A stretch of 64,000 nt of DNA. It comes from Amanita rubescens. Its lineage: Eukaryota; Basidiomycota; Agaricomycetes; Agaricales; Amanitaceae. The notes beneath the pieces are model-generated. The model saw only the letters and a list, made by a program, of their open reading frames with translations. It was not told the DNA's origin and made no database searches. A program made the position numbers and the translations under genes. Where the stretch lies: NCBI GenBank assembly GCA_015039365.1, contig WION01000063.1, positions 144,577 through 208,576 of the forward strand. The letters are read 5' to 3'. Positions 1 through 10,923 of the stretch are shown here, piece after piece. Each line of letters starts with the position of its first letter. Positions within the stretch are counted from its first letter, which is position 1.

Positions 1-202
1 GCGAGACAAGACCAGGAAAGGGGGCAGGGGGGAGGCGACGATGAACAGCGCACCAAGAGTACATACACACATTCGGCCACACTACCATGCGGCATAACAC
101 CGAAACATACGGATAAAGATTACAGTGGTTGATGACATGCGCCACGGGGGCCTAAACAAGGTTTTTTTAAAAAAAAAAAAGACCAGTTGTTGGAATGAGT
201 CC

Positions 203-3200
203 TTAAACTTCAGCTTGGTTTTCCTCGGCGTCTACTGGCGCCTTGTACGTCTTTAGAAGCAATGAACTCACAACCACTGACCAAGAGCTACACCTCGTCA
301 GATGTACGTATTCCTTTCCATCCTATATATAGACTTACGACAATCCCATGGCGAGGGATGCCCAAACAGGGTTAAGCCTTGCACGCTTGGCAGGGTATAT
401 CGCTCCTGCCGCTATTGGAGCGGCCAACAGGTTATACATCAATGCCCAACCCTTTCCGATTTCAGAAGAATCCCTAGGAAGACAAATTTCGGAACGCACG
501 AAATTAAATTTAACCCGCTTTATGACCTTTTCTGACAGGTCTCTCATAGTTTTAAGATTCCGAAGATTAGACGACATGAGAACGAAGCTAGCGCTAGAAA
601 TTGCGATGTCGCCTGAATAATACGACAATTGATCAGGATATTCATTTGGTTATGAAAATTCACTTGCTTCCTGATCCCATTGCGATACCTAGGTCCGCGA
701 TAGAAAGGGCCTAGAAGTTATCAGTACGATCGCTATATTTTCAACCTCTTGTCACTCACTGGTGCGTCATTCACTCCGTCCCCAACCATTGCGACTATAG
801 AGCGACCCGTCTTTGGCTTCTTTTTCGACAGGAAACCTTGCTGTAACTGTTTCACTTTATCCGACTGACAGTATAAGCACGCTGACTGAAAAGAGCTTAT
901 GACAAAAACACACCTTCTCGTGAGGAAGAACGCCCGCGATGACGTTCTCACTTGGAATCCCCACCATCGATGCGACGACGCCCGCAGTCTTTGAATTGTC
1001 CCCAGAAATCATCCATGTTTCTATGCCCTTATCTCGATACCACGTCACAACTCCCGCCGCTTCCGGCCGCACCATGTCTGTAACTGCAAAAGCTGCGGCG
1101 AGGCTGAATTTCCTCTGTGTTTCTCCTCTTTGGTCGTAAATCGCCATGAGGACGATGCTCTTTCCTTGTGATTTCCAGTCCTCCAGGTGCAACAGAACGT
1201 CATTCAGGTCAACTTCATGTTCTTGAATCCAATCCTCACTCCCCATCACAGAGGTGCATTGCAACTCGTCAAACACTGCCTTTAACCCTCGTCCGACAAC
1301 TTCATCGAAGCTAGACATTTTCAACGCCACCGCGCCTTTCTCGGTAGAGCAATATTGTTGAATCGCTCGGGCCAAGGGATGTGTAGACATGGTCTCCATT
1401 TCCATAGCTATACGTCTAACCAATCCTTCGTTCCACGTATTCTCGGCAAAGAAAACGAAGTCAGAGACTCGAGGTTCCCCTTCCGTTATTGTCCCTGTTT
1501 TATCAAATACGATGGTGTCTATTTGGGACATTTCTTGGAATGCTTCACCCCCACCACGCGCGAGGATTCCGTGCTTGGCGGCTAAGCCTAACCCAACGAG
1601 AAAGGCCGTCGGCGCAGCTAAACCAATGCCACAAGGACAGGCCACGACGAAGACGGCTATTGAGAATTGGAGTGACCATACAGCTATTTTGAGCGTTAGG
1701 TCGATTTCGGTGCCTCACGATATATTGCTTACCCCATCCACCTATTTTAATGTCAAGGTAATTCTTTGGAAGAACGCTCGAGTACCCGAGAATGAACCAT
1801 ATTAACCATGTGAGTACGGCCAGTAAAGTTATGATGGGGACGAAGTAGGCGGTGACCACATCAGCAATACGCTCAATAGGTGCGCAGTGAGTTTGCCCTT
1901 CACGTACTACTTTGATAATGTCGTCCAGCCTTTCTTCCGGTGAGCGCTGGTTCCGATGGAACTTCAGAGAAACTCACATTGTGCTTCCTGGAATGCTGAC
2001 GACCCTCACATGCAACATTCTGCCTCTGTTAATGGTTCCTACGTATACCTTATCTCCCAATTCTTTCGTAACGAGTCGAGATTCGCCCGTTAATGAGCTC
2101 TCGTCAAATACACTCTTTTCGCCCTGGGTTATTGTTCCATCTGCGGAAGGTGAAGCACCGTGTGGGACACACATTATATCTCCTATTTCCAGGAAATCCA
2201 CGGAAATCTTTTCTACCTTCGTTCCCGGAGATAGGCTGGCGCCGTCGCTACCAAAAAATTCAGCGGTTCCTTTCTCGATCTCTCCAAGTGATAAGTTCTT
2301 TGGCGAAAAGGAATCGGGAACAATTATTAGTGCTTCTGCAGGCTGAGATGAAGACAGTGCAGTAATGGCATCCGCTGTACTTGACCTTCCACTTGACTGG
2401 ATGTAACGACCTTGGGTATCGTAAGACGTTGTGTCGACCATGGTTTGAAATATGCTTACCGATCAACAGAAACATGGTGAGAAAGACGACTGCATCAAAG
2501 TACGTTGTATTATCCGGGTGGCCGCTTCGTGGACTCAAAGCAGAGATAATTAACAATGCTAGTGAAGATATATAGGACACCGATATGCCGCTGGAAGCCA
2601 GAAGATTCATGCTTCCGAATCTCGTGAACCTTTGAAGTAATGTTGCCGAACTTGTTTTCCTCCAAAACGCCCTTATCTCCTGGATGCTATTCCAGTAAAA
2701 AATGCTCGCGCTATAGAACATGACCGGCGTCGAAATGAACAAGAGCACCCATACAAGACGGGAGACGTTGCCTGCCAAAATTGGCTCCATGAGAAACTTT
2801 TTCCCTGGATTCCCATCTTCGATCAGGGACATATATACGATCCCCAAGATAAAAGTTGGAATGGCTCCAATACCGGCAACGACAAGTCGGAAGAGCATTT
2901 CTCGTTTTTCGCGTACTTGGAGAACTTTAGTCAAGTCCCCGAGTGTCGGTGGACGATGAATTGTCACATTGTACGGCGGATCATTCGATGATTCGATGAC
3001 CTTTGCTATGTGCCGTATCGACAAAGGAGGCTTCGGGGCGTAGGATACGACCAGAATCGGGTCAAGATGGGACGCCGGGGACTTTTTTATGCTTATTTGG
3101 TCCGCCATTCCCTTGACCGCGTTTACAATTTTCTCTACGCATTGTCTAGTAGAAGGTTAAATAAATCGCCAAGCCAAAAAATAAAAATAAACTGACGGAG

Positions 3201-3933
3201 AAGAAATACCATCCACCTTGAATGCCACAGTCCGGATAGGCGTCTTCTCGGTCGTAGACATGTTCCTACATTCCGAATCGACACTAACAATCCGTGCCTC
3301 GTATCCACAATCTTCAATGGCATCGCGCACGAGTTCCGCTAAGTTGTCATGATCTAAAATACAAGAACCAGAGCACTCTATGAGGCTGATAGAAATCGAA
3401 TGTACGCCGGGAATACATGTCAGAGCGTCGGTGATAGTCCGAACGCAAGAGACACAGGTCATTCCTCCGATAGCTAAAGTGAGCCTAAACTTGTGAGGTG
3501 TCGCAGTTTGGTCATTTTCGAGTATCTGCCCACAGGGCAGATCGTCGTGCGGCACATTATAGTTCTTGTTACACATGTGACAAAATTGTTCATGAGCACC
3601 GCTCTTCCTACGTAAAACTTCATTGTCATGATGACCTTCATTGATTGAATCACTGATCGCGCTGGAATATTCGATTCGAATGTCAAAGCCCACGTCAAGA
3701 AGTGAACACTGGAGCAACCGCAGCTGCAACGCTGGATCGTGGACAATCCTGACGCGTTTGTGATACAAAGATGTGTCCACAAGGGTAGGTTTGGGGGACA
3801 GGCAGTATAACGAGTCTTCTATAGTACGAATGCAGCTGTCATGGCCAAGGTAAATTATAAAGAGGTATTTGCACCGTGTCACATATACTCACCTGTTGCA
3901 GTGGAGGTTTTGGACATGGAAGACGGTCTCCAT
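203..3933 (-). CDS. CCC2: Copper-transporting P1B-type ATPase (CCC2/ATP7-like)
   Basis: Pumps Cu+ across a (late secretory) membrane using ATP. Eleven exons can be chained: 3893-3933, 3197-3835, 2460-3145, 1978-2410, 1733-1929, 914-1683, 760-864, 664-710, 500-612, 339-451 and 203-287, about 1,075 residues. In order: an N-terminal metal-binding domain with HCNSC split by intron 1, a second with GMTCVSC, a third with a degenerate GISSPQC, membrane segments, actuator loop SLTGES, membrane CPC (VACPCGIGLAAPTA), phosphorylation site DKTGT, hinge GDGVNDAP and the last two membrane helices. The start ATG at 3933 is the first in frame with the HCNSC motif. Oddity: the junction between the 664-710 and 500-612 exons is out of phase by one base, so the summed exon length is not a multiple of three. 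This is either a sequence error or a real lesion. Family assignment is firm; the symbol is by homology. Confidence 0.9.
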
Positions 3934-4035
3934 TGCTGCACTGGTACGGTCCGTACGGAGGGCTTCACACCTCAGCTGGGATATATAAACGCCACTGACT
4001 TTGGAAGTATTGGGTATTTATAAAATGACGATACG

Positions 4036-4127
4036 TGTGAAGACTTAGCCTATCGAAGCTGTAAGCACGAAAGGTAATGTCTCCAACGGAGGATTCCAGA
4101 GAGAGAGAGATCACGCGTAGATATGCG
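4036..4127. repeat. Direct repeat, probable LTR portion (left copy)
   Basis: Matches 7929-8028 along its length, beginning TGTGAAGACTTAGCC and ending AGATATGCG, with a shorter GA microsatellite than the right copy. The LTR may extend rightwards to about 4262, but that part has no partner in the window. Confidence 0.7.
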
Positions 4128-4492
4128 TAGTCAAAGGGTTAGAGAAATCCTACGGTAACGAGTAAAAGCTCGGCTTAAGTACTCTAGTATTCTAAATATA
4201 TGTAGTCAAGGAGCCTGATAAGGCTCTTACGAGTTTAATATCGGTGTTTGCGGCCTCATCCTTTACATTCGCCCTCCAAGGTTTGAACCTGCAAACCTTC
4301 TTGCCGCAAGCGAACACGGTTTCTTCATCATAACATCTTGGTGGTGACCACTCCCATCGTCGGCGTCACGGTTGTCATCCTCTCCAGGCGCGCGTGGTTC
4401 GTCGACGTCCGCGGGAAGTCTGGACTGCTCGGTGAGGGACCTCTTACTAGACCACTTATCCGTCTCGTCCTCGCACGTGTCCACAACCTCGA

Positions 4493-7400
4493 TTAGCGTC
4501 TCCGCGCCACTACGAGTATGGTTTTGTCTTGTAAAGCATCCGCCACGGGCAGCGCCGTTCGGCAAGTCATCCTGTGTGCCGCATTGAGCCTCGGTAGGCT
4601 GGGTGCCATCTGATGGCTTTTGAGGGCCTTTTCGAATGAGTCTTTTGGTAAGCCTTGTCCTGTCACCACCGTGTAGTTGTTCGGCAAGTTAACGCGCGTG
4701 CGTCCAGTGGTGGTGGATGTAGCTAGGCAGCCGTGGGAGTAACCAATGTCGGGCCGGTCTATGGGTTTGCCAAATCCGGATGTGCCCGAGTCACCAATCT
4801 CGGTGCGTCGTCCCATCTCTCTTACGCCCTCCATAACGAGCTCTAACATGGAGAGGCCCATGTTAGGTTCCTTGTCAAAATGAGCCTCGTCCGCGAGCCT
4901 ATCAGTCAACTTCTGTGAGTCATCCCTGACGCTCTCAGCTGCAGCGGAGCTAATAGAATCAATCTCGTCGCCGCACATTTCCAGGGCTTCTGTAGAACCA
5001 ACTACCACACGCGTGGGGTTTAGGCCCATGAGAACTTTGTGCTGGTATAAGAAGGGTGTCCCCAGGATCATGTCGTAATTGTCCAGGTTTATGACGTCGA
5101 AGCGTCGTTTCTCGTTTATCCCCTGATACTTGAAGTTCACAGTTACGGAACAGCTAATTTTCGAACGTGAACCGTGTATGGCCAGCTGAACATTGGTCCG
5201 CCCAGCCGAAACCTCGAGAGGAAGTTTCAGCCGGTCTACAACTGTGGTAGACATAAAATCAGCCATCGAGCCCGTGTCGAGCAAGGCATGTATGGGCTGG
5301 CCATTCATGTCGACGGTCAGAATGATAGGTTTCGGGATGACCCGACTAAAATCTTTCGAGCGGAGTGTGGTACGTTCTGTGGTATGTTCAACTGCGTCTG
5401 GCGTTTCTTCGGCTGTTTTCTCAACGTCCTTGCAGAACGTGAGTCGCAACCGCTCCTCGTTTTTATCCGGTCTGTCGCCATTCTCGGGCATCTCAGACCC
5501 GCCCTCCATTTCTTCGGTAGGGAAGTGTACCATATTGAATTGCAAGTCCACTTCCCGGGCGTGGTCGTCTTTCGATTGGATCGAACTAAGGTTAACTCCA
5601 CCCGCATTGATAGTGGGAGCTTTGGCCTGACGACGTTTCGGGCAATTTCGGCTCTCGTGACCCACATCCTTGCACGAGAAACAGCGCTGTTCAGCGCGCA
5701 GCCTATCCCGTTCCTCTTCAGACATTCGGGATCGAGCAGTCTTTCGGAAGTCACGTCTTTGTGAGTATTGGGTTTCCGTTCCAGTGTTAGGAGCTGACAT
5801 ATTCTCGGAGGGTTCGTCAGTTTCTAGGAGCTCTTCTTCATATGAGCCAGTACCCTCCGGTTGAACTGCTTCAGCTTCGTCCATCCAGTTTACAAAGCGG
5901 CCCCAACGGCGACCCGTAGTGCGGCCTTTCCACGTGCGCTCTTCGCGCTTTTTAGTTTCAATAGCGTCTTCACGACGCTGAGCATATTTTACAAGTTTTT
6001 CAAACCCGGTGCGTTCAGGATTCATACCCTTCTTGATTAGGTTCAGACGAAGATCCTGACGCATCCCCTGCCAGAAGATCTGCGTAACTTCGCGATCGGT
6101 TACATCTGGGAAGCGGACGGCCATAGCTTCAAGTTCGCGGGCGTAGTCACGGACGGACATGGGACCCTGGACTGCGCTCATCATTCTTTCGCGCAGCTCC
6201 AGTTTGAAGTGGGAGGGAAAACAGTAGTCGAAGAGTCCTTCATAGACTAGTTGCCTATCCCATTTCTTTATGTCCCTTACTACGTGCTTCATCATGAATT
6301 GACTAGCTTTTCCGCTCGTCCATTTCACCATAAACTGGACCGACGTCCTAGGGCCAATCTCATACCAGTTGCAGTAGGTGTCGACCTCGAACGTCCATTG
6401 GTCGAATATGTCCAAGTCCGCCGTACCGTTATACTCAAACGGGTCCTTCATCTTAATGTTTTTCATACTCGTTTTCTTCGTCTTCTTATGATTACGTCCC
6501 TTCGGCGAAGCCTTGGACGACACGGAAGAGTCATCGCTTTCATTTTCGGAAGAGTCGGGGCCCGGCGGACTTGGTGGTCCGTGCCCATTTCCTTTGTCGG
6601 ACTCCGAGTCACTTGAGGAAGGAGGTGGACTAGGGTCCGCTTTTTTAGTTGTAGCTCGGAACCAACCGCCGTCAGGCTTCTCCGAGTCGTCACGTCTGAA
6701 GTGCTCAGGCCTCTGATGGAACAGGGAGTTAGACTCCGAGGCTTTCTTTTTTTCAAGTTTTTTCAGTTTGGGCTTAAAGCCCGAGTAGCGCGGACCGGTC
6801 TCGAGGGGGTCAACATTCTTTCCTTTTCGTTCATAAATAGACCCGCCCTCCACTTCGGTAGTTAGCCTAGGAGACGAGGCTCCCTTTTTTGTATCTTCGT
6901 CTCCAAGTTCTAGTATGACAGCCATAACATGAATTGGTTCATATTCCATATCAGATATGTCTTGTAGTTTACTTAATAATTCATCTACGAGGTCTTCGTC
7001 ATCACTGGTATCAATTTCAGGTAAACGAGGAGGTTCGATGCTCGCCCGAGTGGGGAAGTATTCAACTTCGCAGTCGTCCTCACTCAGTTGGTTATCACGG
7101 GGTCCCAGTTGGGCCTCGTCGTCGCTTGACTCATGTTGTTGTAGTCGGCTTAGGTCGGGGCGGCGGACGAGAGACCCGCCCTCCAGGTCGGCCCCAGATT
7201 TAGCCACGAGATTATCACTCAAGTGGGCTGATAACTCCTCGGGGACGAGCCCGCTGTTCGAGTCCCTAGCCGCGAGCTCACCGCTCAAGCGATACTTCTC
7301 GGGGACGAGCTCCCCGCTCGAGTCCCTAGTCGCGAGCTCACCGCTCAAGCGATAGTTGTTGTGGGCGAGCTCGCCGCTCAAGCGCCACTCCTCATCCACG

Positions 7401-7804
7401 AGCTCACCGCTCAAGTGGGAAATGTCCTTGGAGAATTCTCGTGTCGGATTCTCCAGCGCTGGTGTAGTGAGTTGAGACTTGTTTGGATTGTCAAGTTCTT
7501 CTACGATATGTGTGACGTGGCAGTAAAGGTCGGCGATGTGTCGATTCAACGGGCCGGAGTTGTGTACCGGCTCCCGTCGCGCCTGTCCAATGGTCGTCTG
7601 TCTCGGATTGGTAGAATCGTTGCCGTCGTGACCCCATTTATCACCTAGGTCGTCATTGGAAAAACCTACGTCGGATTGGGTCACGACGTTGTGTATCTGG
7701 TAGCACGACTTGCGGCGATTAGATGCTGTCTCTAGTTCCTTGGCCAGGTTCCCGGGCATGGCGCGAAGGTCGCTGTCGACTGGTTTTGTAGTTCTCGTTG
7801 TCAT
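4493..7804 (-). CDS. Retrotransposon Gag-protease polyprotein
   Basis: One uninterrupted ORF of 1,103 residues. The N-terminal part carries imperfect repeats of the type RLSGEL at about residues 125-188, then an acidic, Ser-rich region and a Gag core (about residues 470-640, with YNGTADLDIFDQWTFEVDTY-like sequence typical of Gypsy Gag). A CCHC zinc knuckle, CFSCKDVGHESRNC, lies near residue 700, and an aspartic protease with active site LLDTGSMADF and a later ILGTPF near residues 840-940. Gag packages element RNA and the protease matures the polyprotein. The pol domains expected downstream are missing. The intact frame is surprising for such a truncated element and may reflect recent deletion, or complementation by a full-length relative. 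Confidence 0.85.
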   Translation of the reverse strand: MTTRTTKPVDSDLRAMPGNLAKELETASNRRKSCYQIHNVVTQSDVGFSNDDLGDKWGHDGNDSTNPRQTTIGQARREPVHNSGPLNRHIADLYCHVTHIVEELDNPNKSQLTTPALENPTREFSKDISHLSGELVDEEWRLSGELAHNNYRLSGELATRDSSGELVPEKYRLSGELAARDSNSGLVPEELSAHLSDNLVAKSGADLEGGSLVRRPDLSRLQQHESSDDEAQLGPRDNQLSEDDCEVEYFPTRASIEPPRLPEIDTSDDEDLVDELLSKLQDISDMEYEPIHVMAVILELGDEDTKKGASSPRLTTEVEGGSIYERKGKNVDPLETGPRYSGFKPKLKKLEKKKASESNSLFHQRPEHFRRDDSEKPDGGWFRATTKKADPSPPPSSSDSESDKGNGHGPPSPPGPDSSENESDDSSVSSKASPKGRNHKKTKKTSMKNIKMKDPFEYNGTADLDIFDQWTFEVDTYCNWYEIGPRTSVQFMVKWTSGKASQFMMKHVVRDIKKWDRQLVYEGLFDYCFPSHFKLELRERMMSAVQGPMSVRDYARELEAMAVRFPDVTDREVTQIFWQGMRQDLRLNLIKKGMNPERTGFEKLVKYAQRREDAIETKKREERTWKGRTTGRRWGRFVNWMDEAEAVQPEGTGSYEEELLETDEPSENMSAPNTGTETQYSQRRDFRKTARSRMSEEERDRLRAEQRCFSCKDVGHESRNCPKRRQAKAPTINAGGVNLSSIQSKDDHAREVDLQFNMVHFPTEEMEGGSEMPENGDRPDKNEERLRLTFCKDVEKTAEETPDAVEHTTERTTLRSKDFSRVIPKPIILTVDMNGQPIHALLDTGSMADFMSTTVVDRLKLPLEVSAGRTNVQLAIHGSRSKISCSVTVNFKYQGINEKRRFDVINLDNYDMILGTPFLYQHKVLMGLNPTRVVVGSTEALEMCGDEIDSISSAAAESVRDDSQKLTDRLADEAHFDKEPNMGLSMLELVMEGVREMGRRTEIGDSGTSGFGKPIDRPDIGYSHGCLATSTTTGRTRVNLPNNYTVVTGQGLPKDSFEKALKSHQMAPSLPRLNAAHRMTCRTALPVADALQDKTILVVARRR
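7240..7435 (-). repeat. Imperfect tandem repeats within gag
   Basis: Four to five units of about 39-60 bp built around GAGCTCACCGCTCAAGCG encode the repeated LSGEL motif in the Gag N-terminus. Two neighbouring units are near-identical, which suggests recent slippage. Confidence 0.7.
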
Positions 7805-7928
7805 TGTCGGTGAACGCAGAGAAAAAAAAAAATTGGTTTGTTTGTTGTTGTTTGTAGGCGACGTCGGGGGTGATCAAGCCCTTTGGAAGCCTTGTAGGGT
7901 TTCTAAGAGTAGTTTATACGCAAAAAAA

Positions 7929-8028
7929 TGTGAAGACTTAGCCTATCGAAGCTGTAAGCACGAAAGGTAATGTCTCCAACGGAGGATTCCACAGAGAGAG
8001 AGAGAGAGAGATCACGCGTAGATATGCG
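7929..8028. repeat. Direct repeat, probable LTR portion (right copy, truncated)
   Basis: Second copy of the repeat at 4036-4127, with an expanded GA tract near 7993-8011. Sequence to its right (from 8029) shows no match to the continuation of the left copy, which indicates truncation. Confidence 0.7.
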
Positions 8029-9475
8029 GCTTGTGAAAGAATGAGAGCAATTGGCTGTCCATTCTCAGTTAACCCACTAGATGGTTCCTGACTTCCATAC
8101 CACGGTGAGCCATTCGAAAGTATGTTTAGAGTTAAATACCTGTCCTCATGTCCGATCCATCACCGTGTCATTAGATGTCTCATGACTGGGAATCGTGGAC
8201 TTCAGATAGTGTGGGGTTACATGTGAAAGATAGCGTACTTGATGTCGCAACCCAGACGCGCAGCCCCAGCTCCGTCACCCCAGCTGAATGGCATTGAACC
8301 GGTGCCTGGGGTTTTTAATTTCGTCTCCATCTCCTGGTCGGTAAAGCGCTGTTCCGAACATGTACTGCTTGGCGAAGCATTCTATTCTTTTCGGCCGGTT
8401 CGGTCAGAGGTTTGTTGTTTAGGTGCAACCGAAAAAATCCCACGCCCAACGGCGTCCTGCCACGTGTCACGCGTCACACGGAGTCACACCGCACTTTCAG
8501 GACGCCGCCATGGCTGGGCACTATGACGCTAGTGTCGCTGATGTCGCGAGCGTTTCAATTTTTATTATTATTTAAAGCCAACCATCATTTTCTGCTGCTC
8601 GACCCAATTCCTGCCAAATGGCCCGAATCACACTCAAGTCGGTTGATATCTCAGTTCAGTGAGTCCCATTGCGAATTTCAGTACCAAATGATATCATATA
8701 TTTACTTTAGTTTAACCCATCAAGAACGGGTCGGTACTGACTCACCGATACCGGCATATTTCGACACAAGGTACGTCATACTCATCTGCTTCTCACAATT
8801 CCACAAACGTGAGTTGCTCAGTTATTATGATTTATGCGGGGTCTCGGGATAGTATTATTTCTGCGCAAGAATGCGTCTAACGGAACTGCTGTTGCAATAT
8901 GAAGTAATCGAGTTTCAATTCGTTAGTCTCCGAGTCCGTCATTGTGCGATGCCTATCCCCGTCCTCGCTTTTAATTCCGATTCCGCACCCAGCAAACAAT
9001 TAACTGAACTCGTTTCGGAAGCGAAAAGGCATGGTGCCTGTTCTGGACGAATAAAAGCCGAGATTACGTCTAGATCATTTATTCAGACTTCCACTGGAAA
9101 TAGGGTGGACTCATGATCATTTGTATCGAGACGTCAGTTCGATAGTGCAGGTGCGTAATTAGATAGATATTTCGATGATAATTCAGGTGCATAAACTGAC
9201 TCCGTTGGCTGTGCATCTCTTCATATCATGAAAAGTCAAACAGCTTTACAAGAGCTCGCTGAGCCGATATTCAGCAACCGAATAGTATGGTGGTGACTGG
9301 GGTCTGAGCCTCGGCTATCAATATCACGACAAGACGCACAGTTCATTCTTCACTTCTGGCTGTCAGTAAGTAATGCTCAGTACCTTCCATCAGTCTTTCT
9401 TGGTTTCAATAAGTACTAGATTATGCCTCACGCCACCTTTGCTGGGACATTCAAACGCCGCCGCCGACCTATATA
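8029..9475. other. Intergenic, no gene recognised
   Basis: Short ORFs occur on the plus strand (for example 8412-8852) but have no recognisable domain or intron pattern. The sequence just before the GH18-like gene contains a TATA-like CTATATAATGG at about 9468-9478, a plausible promoter element for that gene. Confidence 0.5.
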
Positions 9476-9508
9476 ATGGCAGTTGTGGCCGAACCGATAC
9501 TCCTCGTC

Positions 9509-10807
9509 ATGTCGCCTCCACCGCATTTTGTCGTCTACCACGATCAAAACGATCCTTCGAGTCTACTCCCTCCCGATGTCTCGCGCATAAAAGTAACGTC
9601 ACGCGAACTTATCATTCTCATCATTCTAACACCGATCATTCCTAGGGCTTCAATGTCTAGTGCGCGCTTTAATCGCACCCGTTGTTCGGTTCCCTCATCG
9701 TGACTCTAATCTTTGTAGTAATCTTTCCTTCCTGCTCTCGTCCGGAGCAACTGACAGAGTAAGATATCGTATTCACCCTACTCCATATCGTATTCTAACA
9801 GCCAGCTTGAAGGTTGCTGCTTGGGCTGACCTTTCCCCAGCTGCTCGAGCAGAGGCCAGGCACAAATATCACTCTGCCGGTGTCAAATTGTTCGTGTCCG
9901 CCTTTGGATACACGGATAAGCCCACTGCAAGAGATCCGGCCCAAGTTGCGGAGTTTATCGCAGGATGGGCAAAGGAATATCATGTTGACGGAGTCGACGT
10001 CAACTTCGAAGACGAGGATGCGTTCAAGAAAGGCGTTGCCGAGGTTTGTCAGGGTGTGTGTTTGTCAAACTGAATATAACGCGAGTTTGTAGGATTGGCT
10101 CATCGCTTTTACAATCGAGTTGAGAGCTCGACTTCCCAGGGAGTTCTTGATCTCACATGCACGTAAGCGTTTTTTGAGTGTTCCATCCAGAACAGTACTC
10201 AACCCTATATAAATTTAAAGCATTTGCACGATGGTATTGAAATGTTGATCGTCCGAGACATTCGTCAACTAATTTTTTTCTAATTCAAGGTTTGGACCTA
10301 AAGCCTATCCTGGTGGAGGCTACATCAGAATAAACAAGGAAATTGGGCATGAGGTCAACTGGTACAATGTGCAGTACGGCCGTACGCCTTCCAACTATAG
10401 TTTATTTCATAATTTCTGACCAGTCTCTTTTCAGACTACTACAACACGCCTGAGGCCATTTTGAGAGAGTCGGGCGCGGAATATCCAGGCACATCCGTGT
10501 TCCAAATCCATGCTCATGGCGTTCCACTCTCGAAGATTCTTATAGGGAAGAGTGCTGACCCGCGAGACACGCCTCCATCGGTACTCGCTGTAGTCTTGGA
10601 GCAAGGCAAGAAAGAGGGATGGAGTGAGTCGCATTGCAAAATCTGTTTCTTCACTGCTAACCATCTATATAGATGGGGGCGTTGCAGCTTGGCAGGTGAG
10701 CTTTAATATCTCTTGGTTCGGTGATTGGACTGAATGGCGTCATCTAGTATCCGAGCACCGACACGAGGTGGATCACGGAAGTCAGGTCCAAGTCTTGGCC
10801 AGTTTGA
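9509..10807 (+). CDS. GH18-like (chitinase-like) protein, copy 1
   Basis: Ten exons: 9509-9592, 9646-9659 (14 nt), 9719-9758, 9813-10043, 10093-10162, 10221-10233 (13 nt), 10290-10381, 10435-10623, 10673-10695, 10748-10807. They sum to 816 nt (271 residues). The model is supported by exon-by-exon agreement with the paralogue at 45458-46823. It is a single TIM-barrel-type GH18-like domain without signal peptide: early strand HFVVYHDQND, KLFVSAFGY, catalytic-type motif DGVDVNFE (about residue 95), NWYNVQYG, and C-terminal GGVAAWQYP matching the last GH18 strand. GH18 enzymes cleave beta-1,4-linked GlcNAc polymers and need DxxDxDxE. Here the third Asp is Asn while the acid Glu is kept, so activity may be weak or the protein may only bind sugar. 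An in-frame ATG at 9476 lies beside the TATA-like box, so 9509 is preferred. The splice site around 10381 is the least certain. Confidence 0.8.
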
Positions 10808-10923
10808 TCCTAGGAGAATACGAGCCTAGATATTTTGATTCCTGTCCGTGTGAAAGAAAATAAATTTGAATTGTATGTCAGAGAGACCTGATTCTAGCAC
10901 CTAATACTCAGTTCATAATCGCT

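Larger units (their letters stand above)
4036..8028 (-). mobile_element. Gypsy-type LTR retrotransposon remnant (Gag-protease only)
   Basis: A Gag-protease ORF is flanked by two direct copies of a sequence starting TGTGAAGACTTAG (4036-4127 and 7929-8028) that differ mainly in the length of a GA tract. The ORF reads on the minus strand, so 7929-8028 lies at its 5' side. No reverse transcriptase, RNase H or integrase is present: the left repeat follows the ORF after about 370 bp. The copies stop matching after AGATATGCG, so the right-hand LTR is truncated or rearranged. No convincing primer-binding site follows it. Best read as a deletion derivative; it could also be a non-autonomous family. 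Confidence 0.6.

Noticed and set aside
1..202. Possible feature in the first 200 bases
   Set aside because: Only a short A tract and unremarkable sequence downstream of the copper ATPase stop.
5174..5764. Long plus-strand ORFs opposite the Gag-protease gene (5174-5764, 5193-5630)
   Set aside because: They are antisense to a protein with clear zinc-knuckle and protease motifs and carry no domain of their own.
7805..7928. Primer-binding site for the Gypsy remnant next to the right repeat
   Set aside because: The bases inside the repeat, read on the minus strand, are a T run followed by GCGTATAAAC, with no match to a usual tRNA 3' end.
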